The notes: generated from the letters alone by a model not told the origin. Shown: positions 23,856 to 33,288, numbered from the stretch's first letter. The stretch is 64,000 bases of DNA from Streptomyces sp. NRRL F-5123 (GCF_000721495.1 NZ_JOHY01000009.1:1-64000), one strand, 5' to 3'. Numbers and translations: made by a program.

Positions 23856-25724
23856 TCAGGTCGCGACGAGCTTGCGGGCCGCGGCGGCGATGGAGGCGGC
23901 GTGGATGCCCGCGGCGTCGAGCTGCTCGGCGGGGGTCGCCGAGCCCGGCATGGTGAAGACGGCGAGCCGGGTGTGCCGGGGGGCGGGGAAGCCGTTGCCG
24001 AAGGACTCCATGACGGCGTCGGCGAGGCCGCCCTCGGGGTGGTGGTCCTCGGCGATGACGAAGCGCCCGGTGGCCTCGGCGGCGGCGCGCAGCGCCTGCG
24101 TGTCGACGGGCTTGACCGAGTAGAGGTCCAGCACCCGGGCCCGGATGCCGTCGGCGACGAGCTGGTCGGCGGCGGCGAGCGCCTCGTGCACGGTGACGCC
24201 CGCGCCGATCAGGGTGACCTGGTCGTCGGGGTGGGAGCGCAGCACCTTGCTGCCGCCGACCGGGAAGGCGTCGCTCGGCCCGTAGAGGACCGGGGTGTCG
24301 CCGCGGGTGGCCCGCAGGTAGCTGATGCCGGGGCGGTCGGCCATGGCGGTCATGAGCTGCACGGTCTGGTTGGCGTCGCAGGGGTAGAGCACGGTGCTGC
24401 CGTGCAGCGACCGCATCATGGCCAGGTCCTCCAGCGCCATCTGGGAGGGGCCGTCCTCGCCGATCGCGACGCCCGCGTGGGTGCCGACGACGTTGATCCG
24501 CGAACGGCTGACCGCGGCCATCCGCAGGAAGTCGTGGGCGCGGGTCAGGAAGGCGGCGAAGGTGGCGGCGAAGGGCGTCCAGCCGCACACCCCGAAGCCG
24601 ACGGCGGCGCCGATGAGCTGCTGCTCGGCGATGTAGCACTCGACGTAGCGCTCGGGGTGGTCGGCGGCGAAGAGCTGGGCCTTGGTGGAGTCGCCGACCT
24701 CGCCGTCCAGCACCACGATGTCGTCGTGCAGCGAGCCGAGCGCGGCCAGCGTCTCGCCGAAGGCGGTGCGGGTCGCGACGGGCGGGCCGCCGGTGGGGTA
24801 GCGCGGCAGCTCGGTGTGCGGGTCGCCGCCGCCGCGCTCGGGCGGTGCGGCGTCCGGCGGGGGCTGGACCTCGACCCGCAGGTCGCGGCGGCCGCCGAGC
24901 TCGCGGACGGCCTCCTCTGCGTCGGGCACCGGCTTGCCGTGCCTGCCCTCCTGGTTCTCGACCGAGGCCACGCCGCGGCCCTTGCGGGTGCGGGCGATGA
25001 TCGCGGTGGGGGCGCCGCGGGTGCCGCGGGCCGTGGTCATGGCCTGGTCGATGGCGCCGATGTCGTGGCCGTCGATCTCGACGGTGTGCCAGCCGAAGGC
25101 GCGGATCCGCCGCGCGTACGCGTCGAGGTCCCAGCCGTGCCGGGTGGGGCCGCGCTGGCCGAGCCGGTTGACGTCGACGATCAGGGTGAGGTTGTCCAGG
25201 CCCTCCATGCCGGCGGCCTCCATGGCCTCCCACACCGAGCCCTCGGCCATCTCGCTGTCCCCGCACAGCACCCAGGTGCGGTACGGCAGCTTGTCGAGGC
25301 GGGCGCCGGCGAGCGCGACGCCGACGCCGATGGGCAGGCCCTGGCCGAGCGAGCCGGTGGCCACGTCGACCCAGGGCAGCCGGGGGGTGGGGTGGCCCTC
25401 CATGCGGCTGCCGCGCTTGCGGAAGGTCAGCAGCTCGTCGTCGGTGATGGCGCCGACCGCCTTGAAGGCGGAGTAGAGCAGCGGGGAGGCGTGGCCCTTG
25501 GAGAGGATCAGGTGGTCGTTCGCGGGGCGGTCCGGATCGGCGAAGTCGTAGTGCAGGTGCCGGGCGAGCAGCACGGCCATGAGGTCGGCGGCCGACATCG
25601 AAGAGGTGGGGTGCCCGGACCCGGCGGCCGCGGCGGCCCTGACCGAGTCGACGCGCAGCTGCTGCCCCAGCTCGGCGAGGTCGGTGTCGCTCGTGACCGG
25701 GGTGTGGGTGATGGTGTCGTTCAT
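23856..25724 (-). CDS. Transketolase, single-chain short type
   Basis: A 622-residue thiamine-diphosphate enzyme. TPP/Mg motifs are visible in the N-terminal half: GSGHPTSSMSAADLMAV, SKGHASPLLYSAF, GSLGQGLPIGVGVA and CGDSEMAEGSVWEAM. The pyrimidine half has VLDGEVGDSTKAQ, ECYIAEQQLIGAAVGFG and GEDGPSQMALEDLAM. The C-terminal domain has YSVKPVD and HHPEGGLADAVME. It should exchange two-carbon units in the pentose phosphate pathway. It is shorter than canonical TktA (~660-700) and resembles the short type seen in some actinobacteria and animals. ATG 25724 follows GAGGAGGA. Confidence 0.88.
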   Translation of the reverse strand: MNDTITHTPVTSDTDLAELGQQLRVDSVRAAAAAGSGHPTSSMSAADLMAVLLARHLHYDFADPDRPANDHLILSKGHASPLLYSAFKAVGAITDDELLTFRKRGSRMEGHPTPRLPWVDVATGSLGQGLPIGVGVALAGARLDKLPYRTWVLCGDSEMAEGSVWEAMEAAGMEGLDNLTLIVDVNRLGQRGPTRHGWDLDAYARRIRAFGWHTVEIDGHDIGAIDQAMTTARGTRGAPTAIIARTRKGRGVASVENQEGRHGKPVPDAEEAVRELGGRRDLRVEVQPPPDAAPPERGGGDPHTELPRYPTGGPPVATRTAFGETLAALGSLHDDIVVLDGEVGDSTKAQLFAADHPERYVECYIAEQQLIGAAVGFGVCGWTPFAATFAAFLTRAHDFLRMAAVSRSRINVVGTHAGVAIGEDGPSQMALEDLAMMRSLHGSTVLYPCDANQTVQLMTAMADRPGISYLRATRGDTPVLYGPSDAFPVGGSKVLRSHPDDQVTLIGAGVTVHEALAAADQLVADGIRARVLDLYSVKPVDTQALRAAAEATGRFVIAEDHHPEGGLADAVMESFGNGFPAPRHTRLAVFTMPGSATPAEQLDAAGIHAASIAAAARKLVAT

Positions 25725-25853
25725 GGCGCCGTCGTCCTCCTCGCGGGGTCGGTCCGTCCCTGCGGTGCGGCTGCCCGGGACAGGCCGGGGCAAACCGGGA
25801 ACGCTGTCCGTACGGCGGCAGCCACCGCGGGTGACCGTCCCCGGGGCGACGGC

Positions 25854-26705
25854 TCAGATCTCCGGCGGCAGGTCGGTCCGCACGGGGACGGCCTCGGCCT
25901 TGGGGCTGCGGCGCTCGTGCCGGGCGAGCCGGTTGGCGCACCACGACAGCAACATGCACATACCGATGTAGATGGGCGCGATCACCATCACGACGGGGAT
26001 GAAGGGCAGGTCGTAGTCGAGGTTGGTGGCGATGAGCTTCCCGGAGTAGAGGAATTCCTGGTAGGTGATCAGGTAGCCGAGCGAGGTGTCCTTGAGGGCC
26101 ACCACCAGCTGGCTGACGATCGCCGGCAGCATCGCCCGGGCCGCCTGCGGCACGAGCACGTAGGTCATGACCTGGGTCTTGCGCATGCCCAGCGCGTACG
26201 CCGCCTCGCGCTGGCCGCGCGGGACGGCGTTGACGCCGGAGCGGAAGACCTCGGCGAGCACCGAGCCGTTGTAGAGGGTCAGGCCGATGATCAGCGCGAT
26301 CATCGGGTCGAGCTGCAGGGCGATGAAGATGAAGAAGATCATCACCAGCAGCGGCATGGCCCGGAAGAACTCCACGACCAGCGTGCTCACCCAGCGCACC
26401 ACGCGGTGGTCGGACAGCCGCCCGGCCGCGAAGACCACCCCGAAGACGAGGGAGGCCAGCGCCGCCCAGCCGAAAGCCTTGAGGGTGTTCTTCAGCCCCG
26501 TGAGCAGCAGCCGCTGGATGCCCGCGTACGTGAACGGCCGCCACTTCACCGCCGCGAACTGCCCGGTGTCGACCAGCTTGTACACGACGAAGCCGGCGAG
26601 CGCGGCCAGCAGCGCGCCGGTGATCCAGGCGTAGAGCCGGTGCCGGGCCAGCGCGCGCGGGCCGGGGATGTCGTAGAGCGCGCTGCTCTCGGACGCGGCG
26701 GTCAC
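25854..26705 (-). CDS. gluD: Amino-acid ABC transporter permease (GluD type)
   Basis: A 283-residue polar-amino-acid permease with an N-terminal cytoplasmic stretch and about five helices. The inner-membrane loop contacting the ATPase reads AYALGMRKTQVMTYVLVPQAARAMLPA, the EAA-type motif of the His/Glu/Gln/Arg permease family. The extra N-terminal region and its place after the shorter permease match GluD of gluABCD. GTG 26705 overlaps the gluC stop by 4 bases. It is the last gene of the transport operon. Confidence 0.86.
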   Translation of the reverse strand: MTAASESSALYDIPGPRALARHRLYAWITGALLAALAGFVVYKLVDTGQFAAVKWRPFTYAGIQRLLLTGLKNTLKAFGWAALASLVFGVVFAAGRLSDHRVVRWVSTLVVEFFRAMPLLVMIFFIFIALQLDPMIALIIGLTLYNGSVLAEVFRSGVNAVPRGQREAAYALGMRKTQVMTYVLVPQAARAMLPAIVSQLVVALKDTSLGYLITYQEFLYSGKLIATNLDYDLPFIPVVMVIAPIYIGMCMLLSWCANRLARHERRSPKAEAVPVRTDLPPEI

Positions 26706-27346
26706 CGGGCCACCCCGAACTTCCGCTCCAGCAGGCCGAACAGGCCCGCCAGCGCGAGCGTGACGGCGAGATAGCCGACCGCGATCCAGACGAAGGTCCA
26801 CACGATGCTGTAGCCCAGCTCGTTGAGCGGTTTGTAGGTGCCGAGCAGCTCGGTGACGGAGAAGGACCCGGCGATCGCGGAGTTCTTGGCCAGCGCGATC
26901 AGGGTGGAGCCGATCGGCGAGATCACCGAGCGGGCCGCCTGCGGCAGTACGACCAGCGCGAGCGTCTGTGTGAAGGTCATGCCGAGGCTGCGGGCCGCCT
27001 CGCCCTGGCCGAGCGGCACGGTGTTGATCCCGGACCGCACCGCCTCGCAGATGAAGGCCGAGGTGTACGCGCCGAGCGCCAGGATCGCGAAGACTTGGAA
27101 GGGCAGCACCACCCCGAACCGCGGCAGCCCCAGCAGCACGGCGAAGAACAGCAGCGTCAGCGGCGTGTTGCGCAGCACCGCCACCCAGACGGTGCCGAAC
27201 ACCCGCAGCGCCTTGACCGGCGAGACCCGGAAGCCCGCGATGACCACCCCCACCGCGAGCGACAGCGCCCCGGCGAGCAGCGTGAGCTGCACGGTGCCCC
27301 ACAGGCCCTTGCCGTAGAGGGAGAAGTTCTGGGTCAGGACGTCCAT
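26702..27346 (-). CDS. gluC: Amino-acid ABC transporter permease (GluC type)
   Basis: A 214-residue permease with five helices, starting MDVLTQNFSLYGKGLWGTVQ. The motifs RNTPLTLLFFAVLLGLP and GEAARSLGMTFTQTLALVVLPQAARSVISP identify the polar amino-acid permease family. The ATG shares its first base with the gluB stop, and the stop overlaps gluD, so B, C and D are tightly coupled. It should form the channel with GluD. Confidence 0.88.
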   Translation of the reverse strand: MDVLTQNFSLYGKGLWGTVQLTLLAGALSLAVGVVIAGFRVSPVKALRVFGTVWVAVLRNTPLTLLFFAVLLGLPRFGVVLPFQVFAILALGAYTSAFICEAVRSGINTVPLGQGEAARSLGMTFTQTLALVVLPQAARSVISPIGSTLIALAKNSAIAGSFSVTELLGTYKPLNELGYSIVWTFVWIAVGYLAVTLALAGLFGLLERKFGVAR

Positions 27347-28287
27347 CAGCCGCTCCCCGGGTAGCGGTCCACCGGCGGCGGCTTCGGCGCGGGCACGCCG
27401 GACAGCCCGAGCGTGGCGTCGTAGGCCCGCTTCCAGTCGCCGTTGCGCTCGTGCGCCACGATCGCGTCGTCCAGCGCGAGGCGCAGCGCGGTGTCGGACC
27501 TGCTCACGCCGATCCCGTAGGGCTCCTTCGAGAAGGGCTTGCCGACGACCTTCATCTCCTCCGGCGCCTTGGCGGCGTAGCCCACCAGGATCGCGTCGTC
27601 GGTGGTCACGGCGTCGACCTGGAAGGTGAGCAGGTTGTCCACGCACACCGAGTAGGTGTCGTACGTGACCGCTGTCGCGTCCGGGTAGTCGGACTCGATG
27701 CGCTGGATGGAGCTGGAACCGGCCGCGGAGCAGACCTTCTTGCCCTTCAGGTCCTGCGGCCCGTGGATGTCGTTCTCGTCCCTGCGCACCAGCAGGCTCT
27801 GCCCGGCCATGTAGTACGGCCCGGCGAAGCCGACCTGCCGCTTGCGCAGGGCGTTGATGGTGTAGGTGCCCACGTAGGTGTCGATCTGGCCGTTGCTCAG
27901 TGAGGTCTCCCGGTTCGCGGACGCGATGGCCTTGAAGGTGATGCGGTTCGCGGGGAAGCCGAGGGAGGCGGCCGTCATCCTGGCGATCTCGATGTCGAAA
28001 CCCGAGTAGACGCCGGTGGCGGGGTCCTTCTCGCCGAGGTAGGGCTGGTCGTCCTTGACGCCGATGACGATCCGGCCGCGGTCGTGGGCCCGCTTCCAGG
28101 TGGGCGAGGCCGGCAGCGAGAAGGAGCTGTCGACGTGGTAGGAGGGCAGGTCGCCGGGCTTCGGGCCCTTGACGGGCGGGCTGCCGGAGCGTCCGCAGCC
28201 GGCCGCCGGCGCGAGGGCGGCGAGCACGGTCAGGACCAGCAGCAGCGGGGCGGCGGCCCCGGTGGTACGGCGCGGCGTGGCGGTCAC
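27346..28287 (-). CDS. gluB: Glutamate-type ABC transporter substrate-binding lipoprotein
   Basis: A 313-residue bacterial solute-binding protein of family 3. The lipobox LAPAAGC places the lipidated Cys at residue 31, so it is anchored outside the membrane. Binding-domain features are VIGVKDDQPYLGEKDPATGVYSGFDIEIAR, a Cys pair (KVCSAAG, VCVDNLL) and VVGKPFSKEPYGIGV. Glutamate or a related acidic amino acid is the likely ligand from operon type. The start is GTG 28287, 75 bases after the ATPase gene. Confidence 0.87.
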   Translation of the reverse strand: MTATPRRTTGAAAPLLLVLTVLAALAPAAGCGRSGSPPVKGPKPGDLPSYHVDSSFSLPASPTWKRAHDRGRIVIGVKDDQPYLGEKDPATGVYSGFDIEIARMTAASLGFPANRITFKAIASANRETSLSNGQIDTYVGTYTINALRKRQVGFAGPYYMAGQSLLVRRDENDIHGPQDLKGKKVCSAAGSSSIQRIESDYPDATAVTYDTYSVCVDNLLTFQVDAVTTDDAILVGYAAKAPEEMKVVGKPFSKEPYGIGVSRSDTALRLALDDAIVAHERNGDWKRAYDATLGLSGVPAPKPPPVDRYPGSG

Positions 28288-28362
28288 GTGTGAGGGGTCC
28301 CGGCGGGTCGGCGGCGAAGGGGCGTTGACGTGTGCGTTGACGTGTGCGGGGCGGGGGCGGGG

Positions 28363-29106
28363 TCAGTGGTGGAGGATCTTGGACAGGAAGTCGCGGGCCC
28401 TGTCGCTGCGCGGGTCGGTGAAGAACTCCTCCGGCACCCGGTCCTCGACGATCCGCCCGTCGGCCATGAAGACCACGCGGTCCGCGGCCGACCGCGCGAA
28501 GCCCATCTCGTGGGTGACGACGACCATCGTCATGCCCTCCTCGGCGAGCTGCTGCATGACCTCCAGCACCTCGTTGATCATCTCCGGGTCGAGGGCGGAG
28601 GTCGGCTCGTCGAAGAGCATCGCCTTGGGCTCCATCGCGAGCGCCCGGGCGATCGCGACGCGCTGCTGCTGCCCGCCGGAGAGCTGGGCGGGCAGCTTGT
28701 CGGCGTGGGCCAGCAGGCCGACGCGGTCGAGGAGTTCGCGGCCGCGGCGCACCGCGTCGGCCTTCGCGCGGCGGCGCACCTTGAGCGGTGCCAGCGTCAC
28801 GTTGTCCAGCACGGTGCGGTGCGCGAAGAGGTTGAAGGACTGGAAGACCATGCCGACGTCGGCCCGCAGCCGGGCGAGCGCGCGGCCCTCGGCGGGCAGC
28901 GGGCTGCCGTCGACGGTGATGGTGCCGGACTGCACCGGCTCCAGCCGGTTGATGGCCCGGCACAGCGTGGACTTGCCCGAGCCGGAGGGGCCGATGACCA
29001 CCACGACCTCGCCGCGCGCCACGGTCAGGTCGATGTCCTTGAGCACATGGAGCTGCCCGAAGTGCTTGTTGACGCCTTCGAGGACGATCAGCGGCTCTGC
29101 CGGCAT
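28363..29106 (-). CDS. gluA: Amino-acid ABC transporter ATP-binding protein
   Basis: A 247-residue ATPase of the polar amino-acid uptake family. Walker A is GPSGSGKST (39-47), the signature LSGGQQQR, Walker [13 protein letters not shown], and the switch His lies in [10 protein letters not shown]. It energises the GluC/GluD channel. It is the first gene of the transporter set, only 9 bases after the TfoX-C gene stop. No convincing ribosome site precedes ATG 29106, so coupling to that upstream gene is possible. Confidence 0.92.
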   Translation of the reverse strand: MPAEPLIVLEGVNKHFGQLHVLKDIDLTVARGEVVVVIGPSGSGKSTLCRAINRLEPVQSGTITVDGSPLPAEGRALARLRADVGMVFQSFNLFAHRTVLDNVTLAPLKVRRRAKADAVRRGRELLDRVGLLAHADKLPAQLSGGQQQRVAIARALAMEPKAMLFDEPTSALDPEMINEVLEVMQQLAEEGMTMVVVTHEMGFARSAADRVVFMADGRIVEDRVPEEFFTDPRSDRARDFLSKILHH

Positions 29107-29115
29107 ACCGCGGGA

Positions 29116-29367
29116 TCAGCCGAGCACGCGGTGGACGAGGGTGTCGCGCTCGGTCTGCGGGATCGCGGTCCACCGCATCCCGCGCAATGCGCCTTCGAGG
29201 GCCAGCAGGGTGTGGGTGCAGGCGTCTTCGGGCAGTTCCGGGCGGATCTTCTCGAAGGCCCGCCCGGAGCCCAGCCGGCGCAGTTCGCCCGCGTCGTCGA
29301 CGCCCGCGCGGCGCAGACGTTCGGCGAGCACCGCCCCGATGTTCGGCAGCTGCTGTAGGGAGTCCAC
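29116..29367 (-). CDS. Small TfoX C-terminal-domain protein
   Basis: An 83-residue protein consisting of the helix-hairpin-helix-like TfoX C-terminal domain: LQQLPNIGAVLAERLRRAGV then ELRRLGSGRAFEKI and LLALEGALRGMRW. In enterobacteria this domain is the C-terminal part of the competence regulator TfoX/Sxy; stand-alone versions occur widely and their role is unknown. GTG 29367 follows GGAGGCACCAC. It lies 9 bases ahead of gluA, so it may be co-transcribed with the amino-acid transporter. Confidence 0.78.
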   Translation of the reverse strand: MDSLQQLPNIGAVLAERLRRAGVDDAGELRRLGSGRAFEKIRPELPEDACTHTLLALEGALRGMRWTAIPQTERDTLVHRVLG

Positions 29368-29571
29368 GTGGTGCCTCCGGTTGCACGGCTGTGAGGTGGG
29401 TTGGGAGGAGGGTCGGATCAGGGAACGTGTGCCGCCATCATGCACATATGCCGTGCCGCAGCCGGTCGATCACGCCCTTGACACGCCCTGCCCGTCCCCC
29501 GCCACGCCGTGCACGCCACCGTTTCGAGTGACGCGGCGGTCACCGGGTGGACGCCGGGTGGACGGGTGCGC

Positions 29572-30267
29572 TCAGCCGTCCGCCGCCGGCTCGTCGGCCG
29601 CGCGCAGCGCCGCGCAGCCGCCGGTGCGGAGGGGCTCGCCGTGGCCGAAGCAGACCGTGCCGGCGTCGAGCGCGGCCAGCCGCCGGTAGGAGGCGAGGGC
29701 GCGGTCGGGGTCGGTGTGGAAGACGCCGGGCATGACGCGGCCGACGTTGGCGGCGGTGTCGCCGGTGAACAGCACGCCGGGGCCGGGCAGGTGGACGGCG
29801 ATGCTGCCGTCGGTGTGTCCCGGTGTCCACAGCACCTCGGCGCCGCCGCCGAAGTCCAGCGTGTCCCCGTCCTCCAGTTCGCGGTCGACGGTGACGGGCG
29901 GGGCGGGCGGCAGCGCGGGGACACCCGCGCGGATCGGCACCTCCCACTCCCGCAGGACCGGGGGCGGGCCGGGGACGGCGCCGCTGACCACCGGCGCCTC
30001 CAGCCGGTGGGCGAGGACGGCGGCGCCGGTCGCCGCGCGGAGGTCGGCGGCGGCGCCGGTGTGGTCCTCGTGGAAGTGGGTGAGCACGATGTGCCGGATG
30101 TCGGCGGGGTCGCGGCCCAGTTCCCGGACGGCCGCGGCGATGTCGTCGGCGCAGCCCGCGCTGCCGCTGTCGATCAGTGTCAACGCGTCGTCGTCGGACC
30201 ACAGATAGGCGGAACCCACGGGGAACCGCAGCATGTGCAGGGTCGGGAGCAGCTCGATCGTCTCCAT
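29572..30267 (-). CDS. Metallo-beta-lactamase-fold hydrolase
   Basis: A 231-residue MBL-fold protein. The zinc motif HxHxDH is T-H64-F-H66-E-D68-H69. Further ligands are in LWTPGHTDGS, LFTGDTAANVG and FGHGEPL. Length and order match the glyoxalase-II-like or lactonase-like branch. No specific substrate can be named. It is a single gene on the minus strand, 81 bases below xthA. Confidence 0.82.
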   Translation of the reverse strand: METIELLPTLHMLRFPVGSAYLWSDDDALTLIDSGSAGCADDIAAAVRELGRDPADIRHIVLTHFHEDHTGAAADLRAATGAAVLAHRLEAPVVSGAVPGPPPVLREWEVPIRAGVPALPPAPPVTVDRELEDGDTLDFGGGAEVLWTPGHTDGSIAVHLPGPGVLFTGDTAANVGRVMPGVFHTDPDRALASYRRLAALDAGTVCFGHGEPLRTGGCAALRAADEPAADG

Positions 30268-30348
30268 GGCCGCGACCGTAGCCGCGTCACCGCACCGATC
30301 GGCGGCCCTTTCGCCGAGGGCGCACGGCCGGTAGCGGACCCCGGCGGC

Positions 30349-31131
30349 TCAGACGTCGAGGTCGACCACGACCGGGGCGTGGTCGGAGGCTCCCTTGCCC
30401 TTGCGCTCCTCGCGGTCCACGTAGGCGTCCGAGACGGCCTTGGCGAAGGGCGCGTTGCCGTAGACCAGGTCGATGCGCATGCCTCGGTTCTTCGGGAAGG
30501 CCAGCTGGCGGTAGTCCCAGTACGTGTACGGGTGGTCGTACTTGAGCGGGCGGGGCATCACGTCGGTCAGGCCGGTGCCGCGCAGGGCGGCGAGCGCCTC
30601 CCGCTCGGGGGCGGTGACGTGCGTCTGGCCCTCGAAGGGGGCGGTGTCCCAGACGTCCTCGTCGGTGGGCGCCACGTTGTAGTCGCCGAGCACCGCGAAG
30701 GGGAGGTCGCCCGTGGCGCCGTCGGCCACGGCCGCGCGCAGCGCCTCGAACCATTCCAGCTTGTACGCGTAGTGCGCATGGCCGATCTCGCGGCCGTTGG
30801 GCACGTAGACCGACCACACGCGGACCGTGCCGCCGCAGGTCGCCGACACCGCGCGGGGCTCCTGCACCCCGTCGTAGCCGGGCCCGCCGGGCAGGCCCTT
30901 GACCACGTCGGCCAGGCCCACCCGGGAGATGACCGCCACTCCGTTCCACCGCCCGTCGGCGTTGACGGCCGCCTCGTACCCCAGCTCGCGCAGCTCGTCG
31001 TAGGGGAACTGCGCGTCCGAGCACTTGGTCTCCTGGACGCACAGGACGTCCGTGCCGCTGCTCTCCAGCCAGCCGAGCAGGCGCGGCAGGCGGGCGGTGA
31101 TCGAGTTGATGTTCCAGGTCGCGATGCGCAT
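30349..31131 (-). CDS. xthA: Exodeoxyribonuclease III (AP endonuclease)
   Basis: A 260-residue Mg-dependent nuclease for base-excision repair. MRIATWNINSITARL, E34 in CVQETK, VYVPNGREIG, the GDYNVAPTD catalytic Asp/Asn, DYRQLAFPKNRGMRIDLVY and the C-terminal KGASDHAPVVVDL make the full set of exonuclease III motifs. The start is ATG 31131. The adjacent MBL gene stops 35 bases upstream, so the two may be co-transcribed. Confidence 0.93.
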   Translation of the reverse strand: MRIATWNINSITARLPRLLGWLESSGTDVLCVQETKCSDAQFPYDELRELGYEAAVNADGRWNGVAVISRVGLADVVKGLPGGPGYDGVQEPRAVSATCGGTVRVWSVYVPNGREIGHAHYAYKLEWFEALRAAVADGATGDLPFAVLGDYNVAPTDEDVWDTAPFEGQTHVTAPEREALAALRGTGLTDVMPRPLKYDHPYTYWDYRQLAFPKNRGMRIDLVYGNAPFAKAVSDAYVDREERKGKGASDHAPVVVDLDV

Positions 31132-31166
31132 GTCCCCAACCTAGCGGCTGGGTGTGACAGCCGGTC

Positions 31167-31799
31167 TCAGGCGGCGGTGTCCTCCCCGGACGCCAGGCGC
31201 AGGTGCTCGGCGCCGCTCAGGTTGCCGAGCTGGGTGTCGTAGATCGGCCGGGCGAGGTCGGTGAGCAGCGCGTCGTGCACGTCGACGGTGCGGCGCGGCT
31301 TGACCTCGCGGACGTAGTCGACGACCTCGGAGAGCTTGTTCCAGGGCGCCATGACCGGCAGCAGCAGCGTGTCCACCGGGTGCCCGGGCACGGTGAGCGC
31401 GTCGCCGGGGTGGAAGACCGTGCCGTCCACGAGGTAGCCGACGTTGGTGATACGCGGCAGGTCCGGGTGGATCACGGCGTGCAGCTCGCCGTGCACCTGG
31501 ACGTCGAACCCGGCGGCGGTGAAGGTGTCGCCGTGGCCGACGGTGTGCACACGCCCGGGGAAGGCCGCGGCGAGCCGGCCTGCGACGCTCGCGAGCGTCC
31601 ACAGCTCGGCCGCCGGGTTGGCCTCCAGCGCGGCGCGCAGCTTCGCGGGGTCGAAGTGGTCCGGGTGCTCGTGGGTGACGAGGATGACGTCGGCGCCCGC
31701 CGCGGAGTCGTCCTCGCTGAAGGCGCCGGGGTCGACGACGAGCGTGTGCCCGTCCTTGACCAGCCGGACGCAGGCGTGCCGCTTCTTGGTCAGCTTCAC
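31167..31799 (-). CDS. MBL-fold metal-dependent hydrolase (UlaG/UPF0173-like)
   Basis: A 210-residue protein starting MKLTKKRHACVRL. Zinc ligands are in VTHEHPDHFDP (H43, H45, D47, H48), GHGDTF and VFHPGDAL, and a late His in VDVHDALL. The short size and lack of extra domains resemble UlaG-like/UPF0173 hydrolases. The substrate is unknown. It is in line with xthA 35 bases downstream. Confidence 0.8.
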   Translation of the reverse strand: MKLTKKRHACVRLVKDGHTLVVDPGAFSEDDSAAGADVILVTHEHPDHFDPAKLRAALEANPAAELWTLASVAGRLAAAFPGRVHTVGHGDTFTAAGFDVQVHGELHAVIHPDLPRITNVGYLVDGTVFHPGDALTVPGHPVDTLLLPVMAPWNKLSEVVDYVREVKPRRTVDVHDALLTDLARPIYDTQLGNLSGAEHLRLASGEDTAA

Positions 31800-31919
31800 G
31801 GAATTCCCATCCTTGCCAGGACGCGTCGGCGGGGCCTGCCGGCCCCTCGGATTCCCCGCCCGGTCGCGGGCGGGGGTCGAACCGGCGGAGCCGCGCGCGG
31901 CGCCCGCCTTCCCTGCGGA

Positions 31920-33254
31920 CTACGGATGCCCGCCGGTCTCCTCCTCGACGACCGTGCGGGCGGCGCTGATCGCGGCGCGTGCGGCGGGCAGCCCGCAGTA
32001 GACCGAGGCGTGCACGAGCACCTCCTCGATCTCGGCGGGGCTCAGCCCGATCCGCAGCGCGCCCCGTACGTGGTCGGCCAGCTCGCCGAGCTGGCCGGTC
32101 GCGGTCAGCGCGGTGAGCGTGACGCACGCCCGGGTGCGGCGGTCCAGGCCCGGCCTGGCCCATATCTCGCCCCACGCGTAGCGGGTGGCAAAGGCGTCGA
32201 AGCCGCTGCCGAAGCCGTCGGGGGCGGCGGGCGGCCGGTCGGTGGCCGCGCTCTCGCCGATGACCTCGCCGCGCAGCCGCATGCCCGCCGCGAGCTGGTC
32301 GGGGGCGGGGGCCGCCACCCGGGGCGCGGGCACCGGCGGGACGGGGGGCGGGGGCTGCGGCAGGGCGGCGCCCGGGTCCTGCCAGGCGGTGGCGAAGTGC
32401 GTCGCGAGCAGCTCGCCGACCGCGCCGGGCTCCTCGACGGGCGCGAGGTGGCCGGTGGCGGGCACGACGGCGAGCCGCGCGTCGGGGATGCCGGCGATGA
32501 GCGCGCGGGCATCGGCGGGCGGCGTCTCGGTGTCGTCTGCGCCCGCCACGACCAGGGTCGGCACGCTGATGCTGCCGAGCGCGTCGCGGATGTCGAAGGC
32601 GGCGAGCGCCTCGCACGCGGCGACGTAGCAGGCCTGGTCGGTGGTGGCGACCATCCGCACGGCCCACTCGGTGATCGCCGGCTGGGTGGCGAGGAACGCC
32701 TCGGTGAACCAGCGCTGGAGGTTGGCCTGCGCGGTGCGCTCCAGGCCGTTGGCGCGCACCACGACACCGCGCTGCCGCCACATGTCGGCGGTGTTGAAGC
32801 GCGGTGAGGCCGACACCAGGGCGAGAGCCGCGACCCGGTCGGGGCGCAGCAGGGCCAGCCGGGCGCCGATGGCGGCGCCGAGCGCGCAGCCCGCGTAGCC
32901 GAAGGTGTCGATGCCCTCGTCGTCCAGGACCGCGAGCAGCCGCCGGGCCAGGTCGTCGACGGAGGACGCGGGCTCGGCGGGCGCGCCGCCGTGGCCGGGC
33001 AGCTCGTAGCGCAGCACCCGCCAGGTGGTGCTGAGCGCCGGCAGCTGCCGGTCCCACATGTGCCAGGTGGCGCCGAGGGCCGGCCCGAGGACGAGCACGG
33101 GTCCTGTCTCGGGGCCGTCGAAGCGGTACTGCAACGGAGGGGCGTCCTCGTACAGGTCGTCCATCTCGTCGTCCGCGGGCATCGCCTCGGCCGGCAGTCC
33201 GCCCGCGTAGTCGGCTGCCGCGCCCACGGGCGCCTCGGTCGTCAGCTCGCTCAT
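31920..33254 (-). CDS. Alpha/beta hydrolase - carboxymuconolactone decarboxylase fusion (PcaL-like) with Ala at the nucleophile site
   Basis: A 444-residue fusion. Residues ~40-295 are an alpha/beta hydrolase related to 3-oxoadipate enol-lactonase; after a Pro-rich linker, ~345-440 are a carboxymuconolactone decarboxylase domain (GEIWARPGLDRRTRACVTLT, HASVYCGLPAARAA). In streptomycetes such fusions (PcaL) act in protocatechuate degradation. Here the nucleophile elbow reads GYAGCALGAAIG, so G-x-S-x-G has Ala124 (codon GCG, one base from Ser TCG). The Asp (AGADDTETP) and His (ATGHLAP) remain. No other pca gene is near. The hydrolase half may be inactive. Confidence 0.8.
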   Translation of the reverse strand: MSELTTEAPVGAAADYAGGLPAEAMPADDEMDDLYEDAPPLQYRFDGPETGPVLVLGPALGATWHMWDRQLPALSTTWRVLRYELPGHGGAPAEPASSVDDLARRLLAVLDDEGIDTFGYAGCALGAAIGARLALLRPDRVAALALVSASPRFNTADMWRQRGVVVRANGLERTAQANLQRWFTEAFLATQPAITEWAVRMVATTDQACYVAACEALAAFDIRDALGSISVPTLVVAGADDTETPPADARALIAGIPDARLAVVPATGHLAPVEEPGAVGELLATHFATAWQDPGAALPQPPPPVPPVPAPRVAAPAPDQLAAGMRLRGEVIGESAATDRPPAAPDGFGSGFDAFATRYAWGEIWARPGLDRRTRACVTLTALTATGQLGELADHVRGALRIGLSPAEIEEVLVHASVYCGLPAARAAISAARTVVEEETGGHP

Positions 33255-33288
33255 CGCTTCACGCTACCTACTCCGCCGCGCGCCGGAA

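Noticed and set aside
23559..26774. 1071-codon plus-strand open frame
   Set aside because: Antisense to the transketolase and gluD, which have clear motifs on the other strand.
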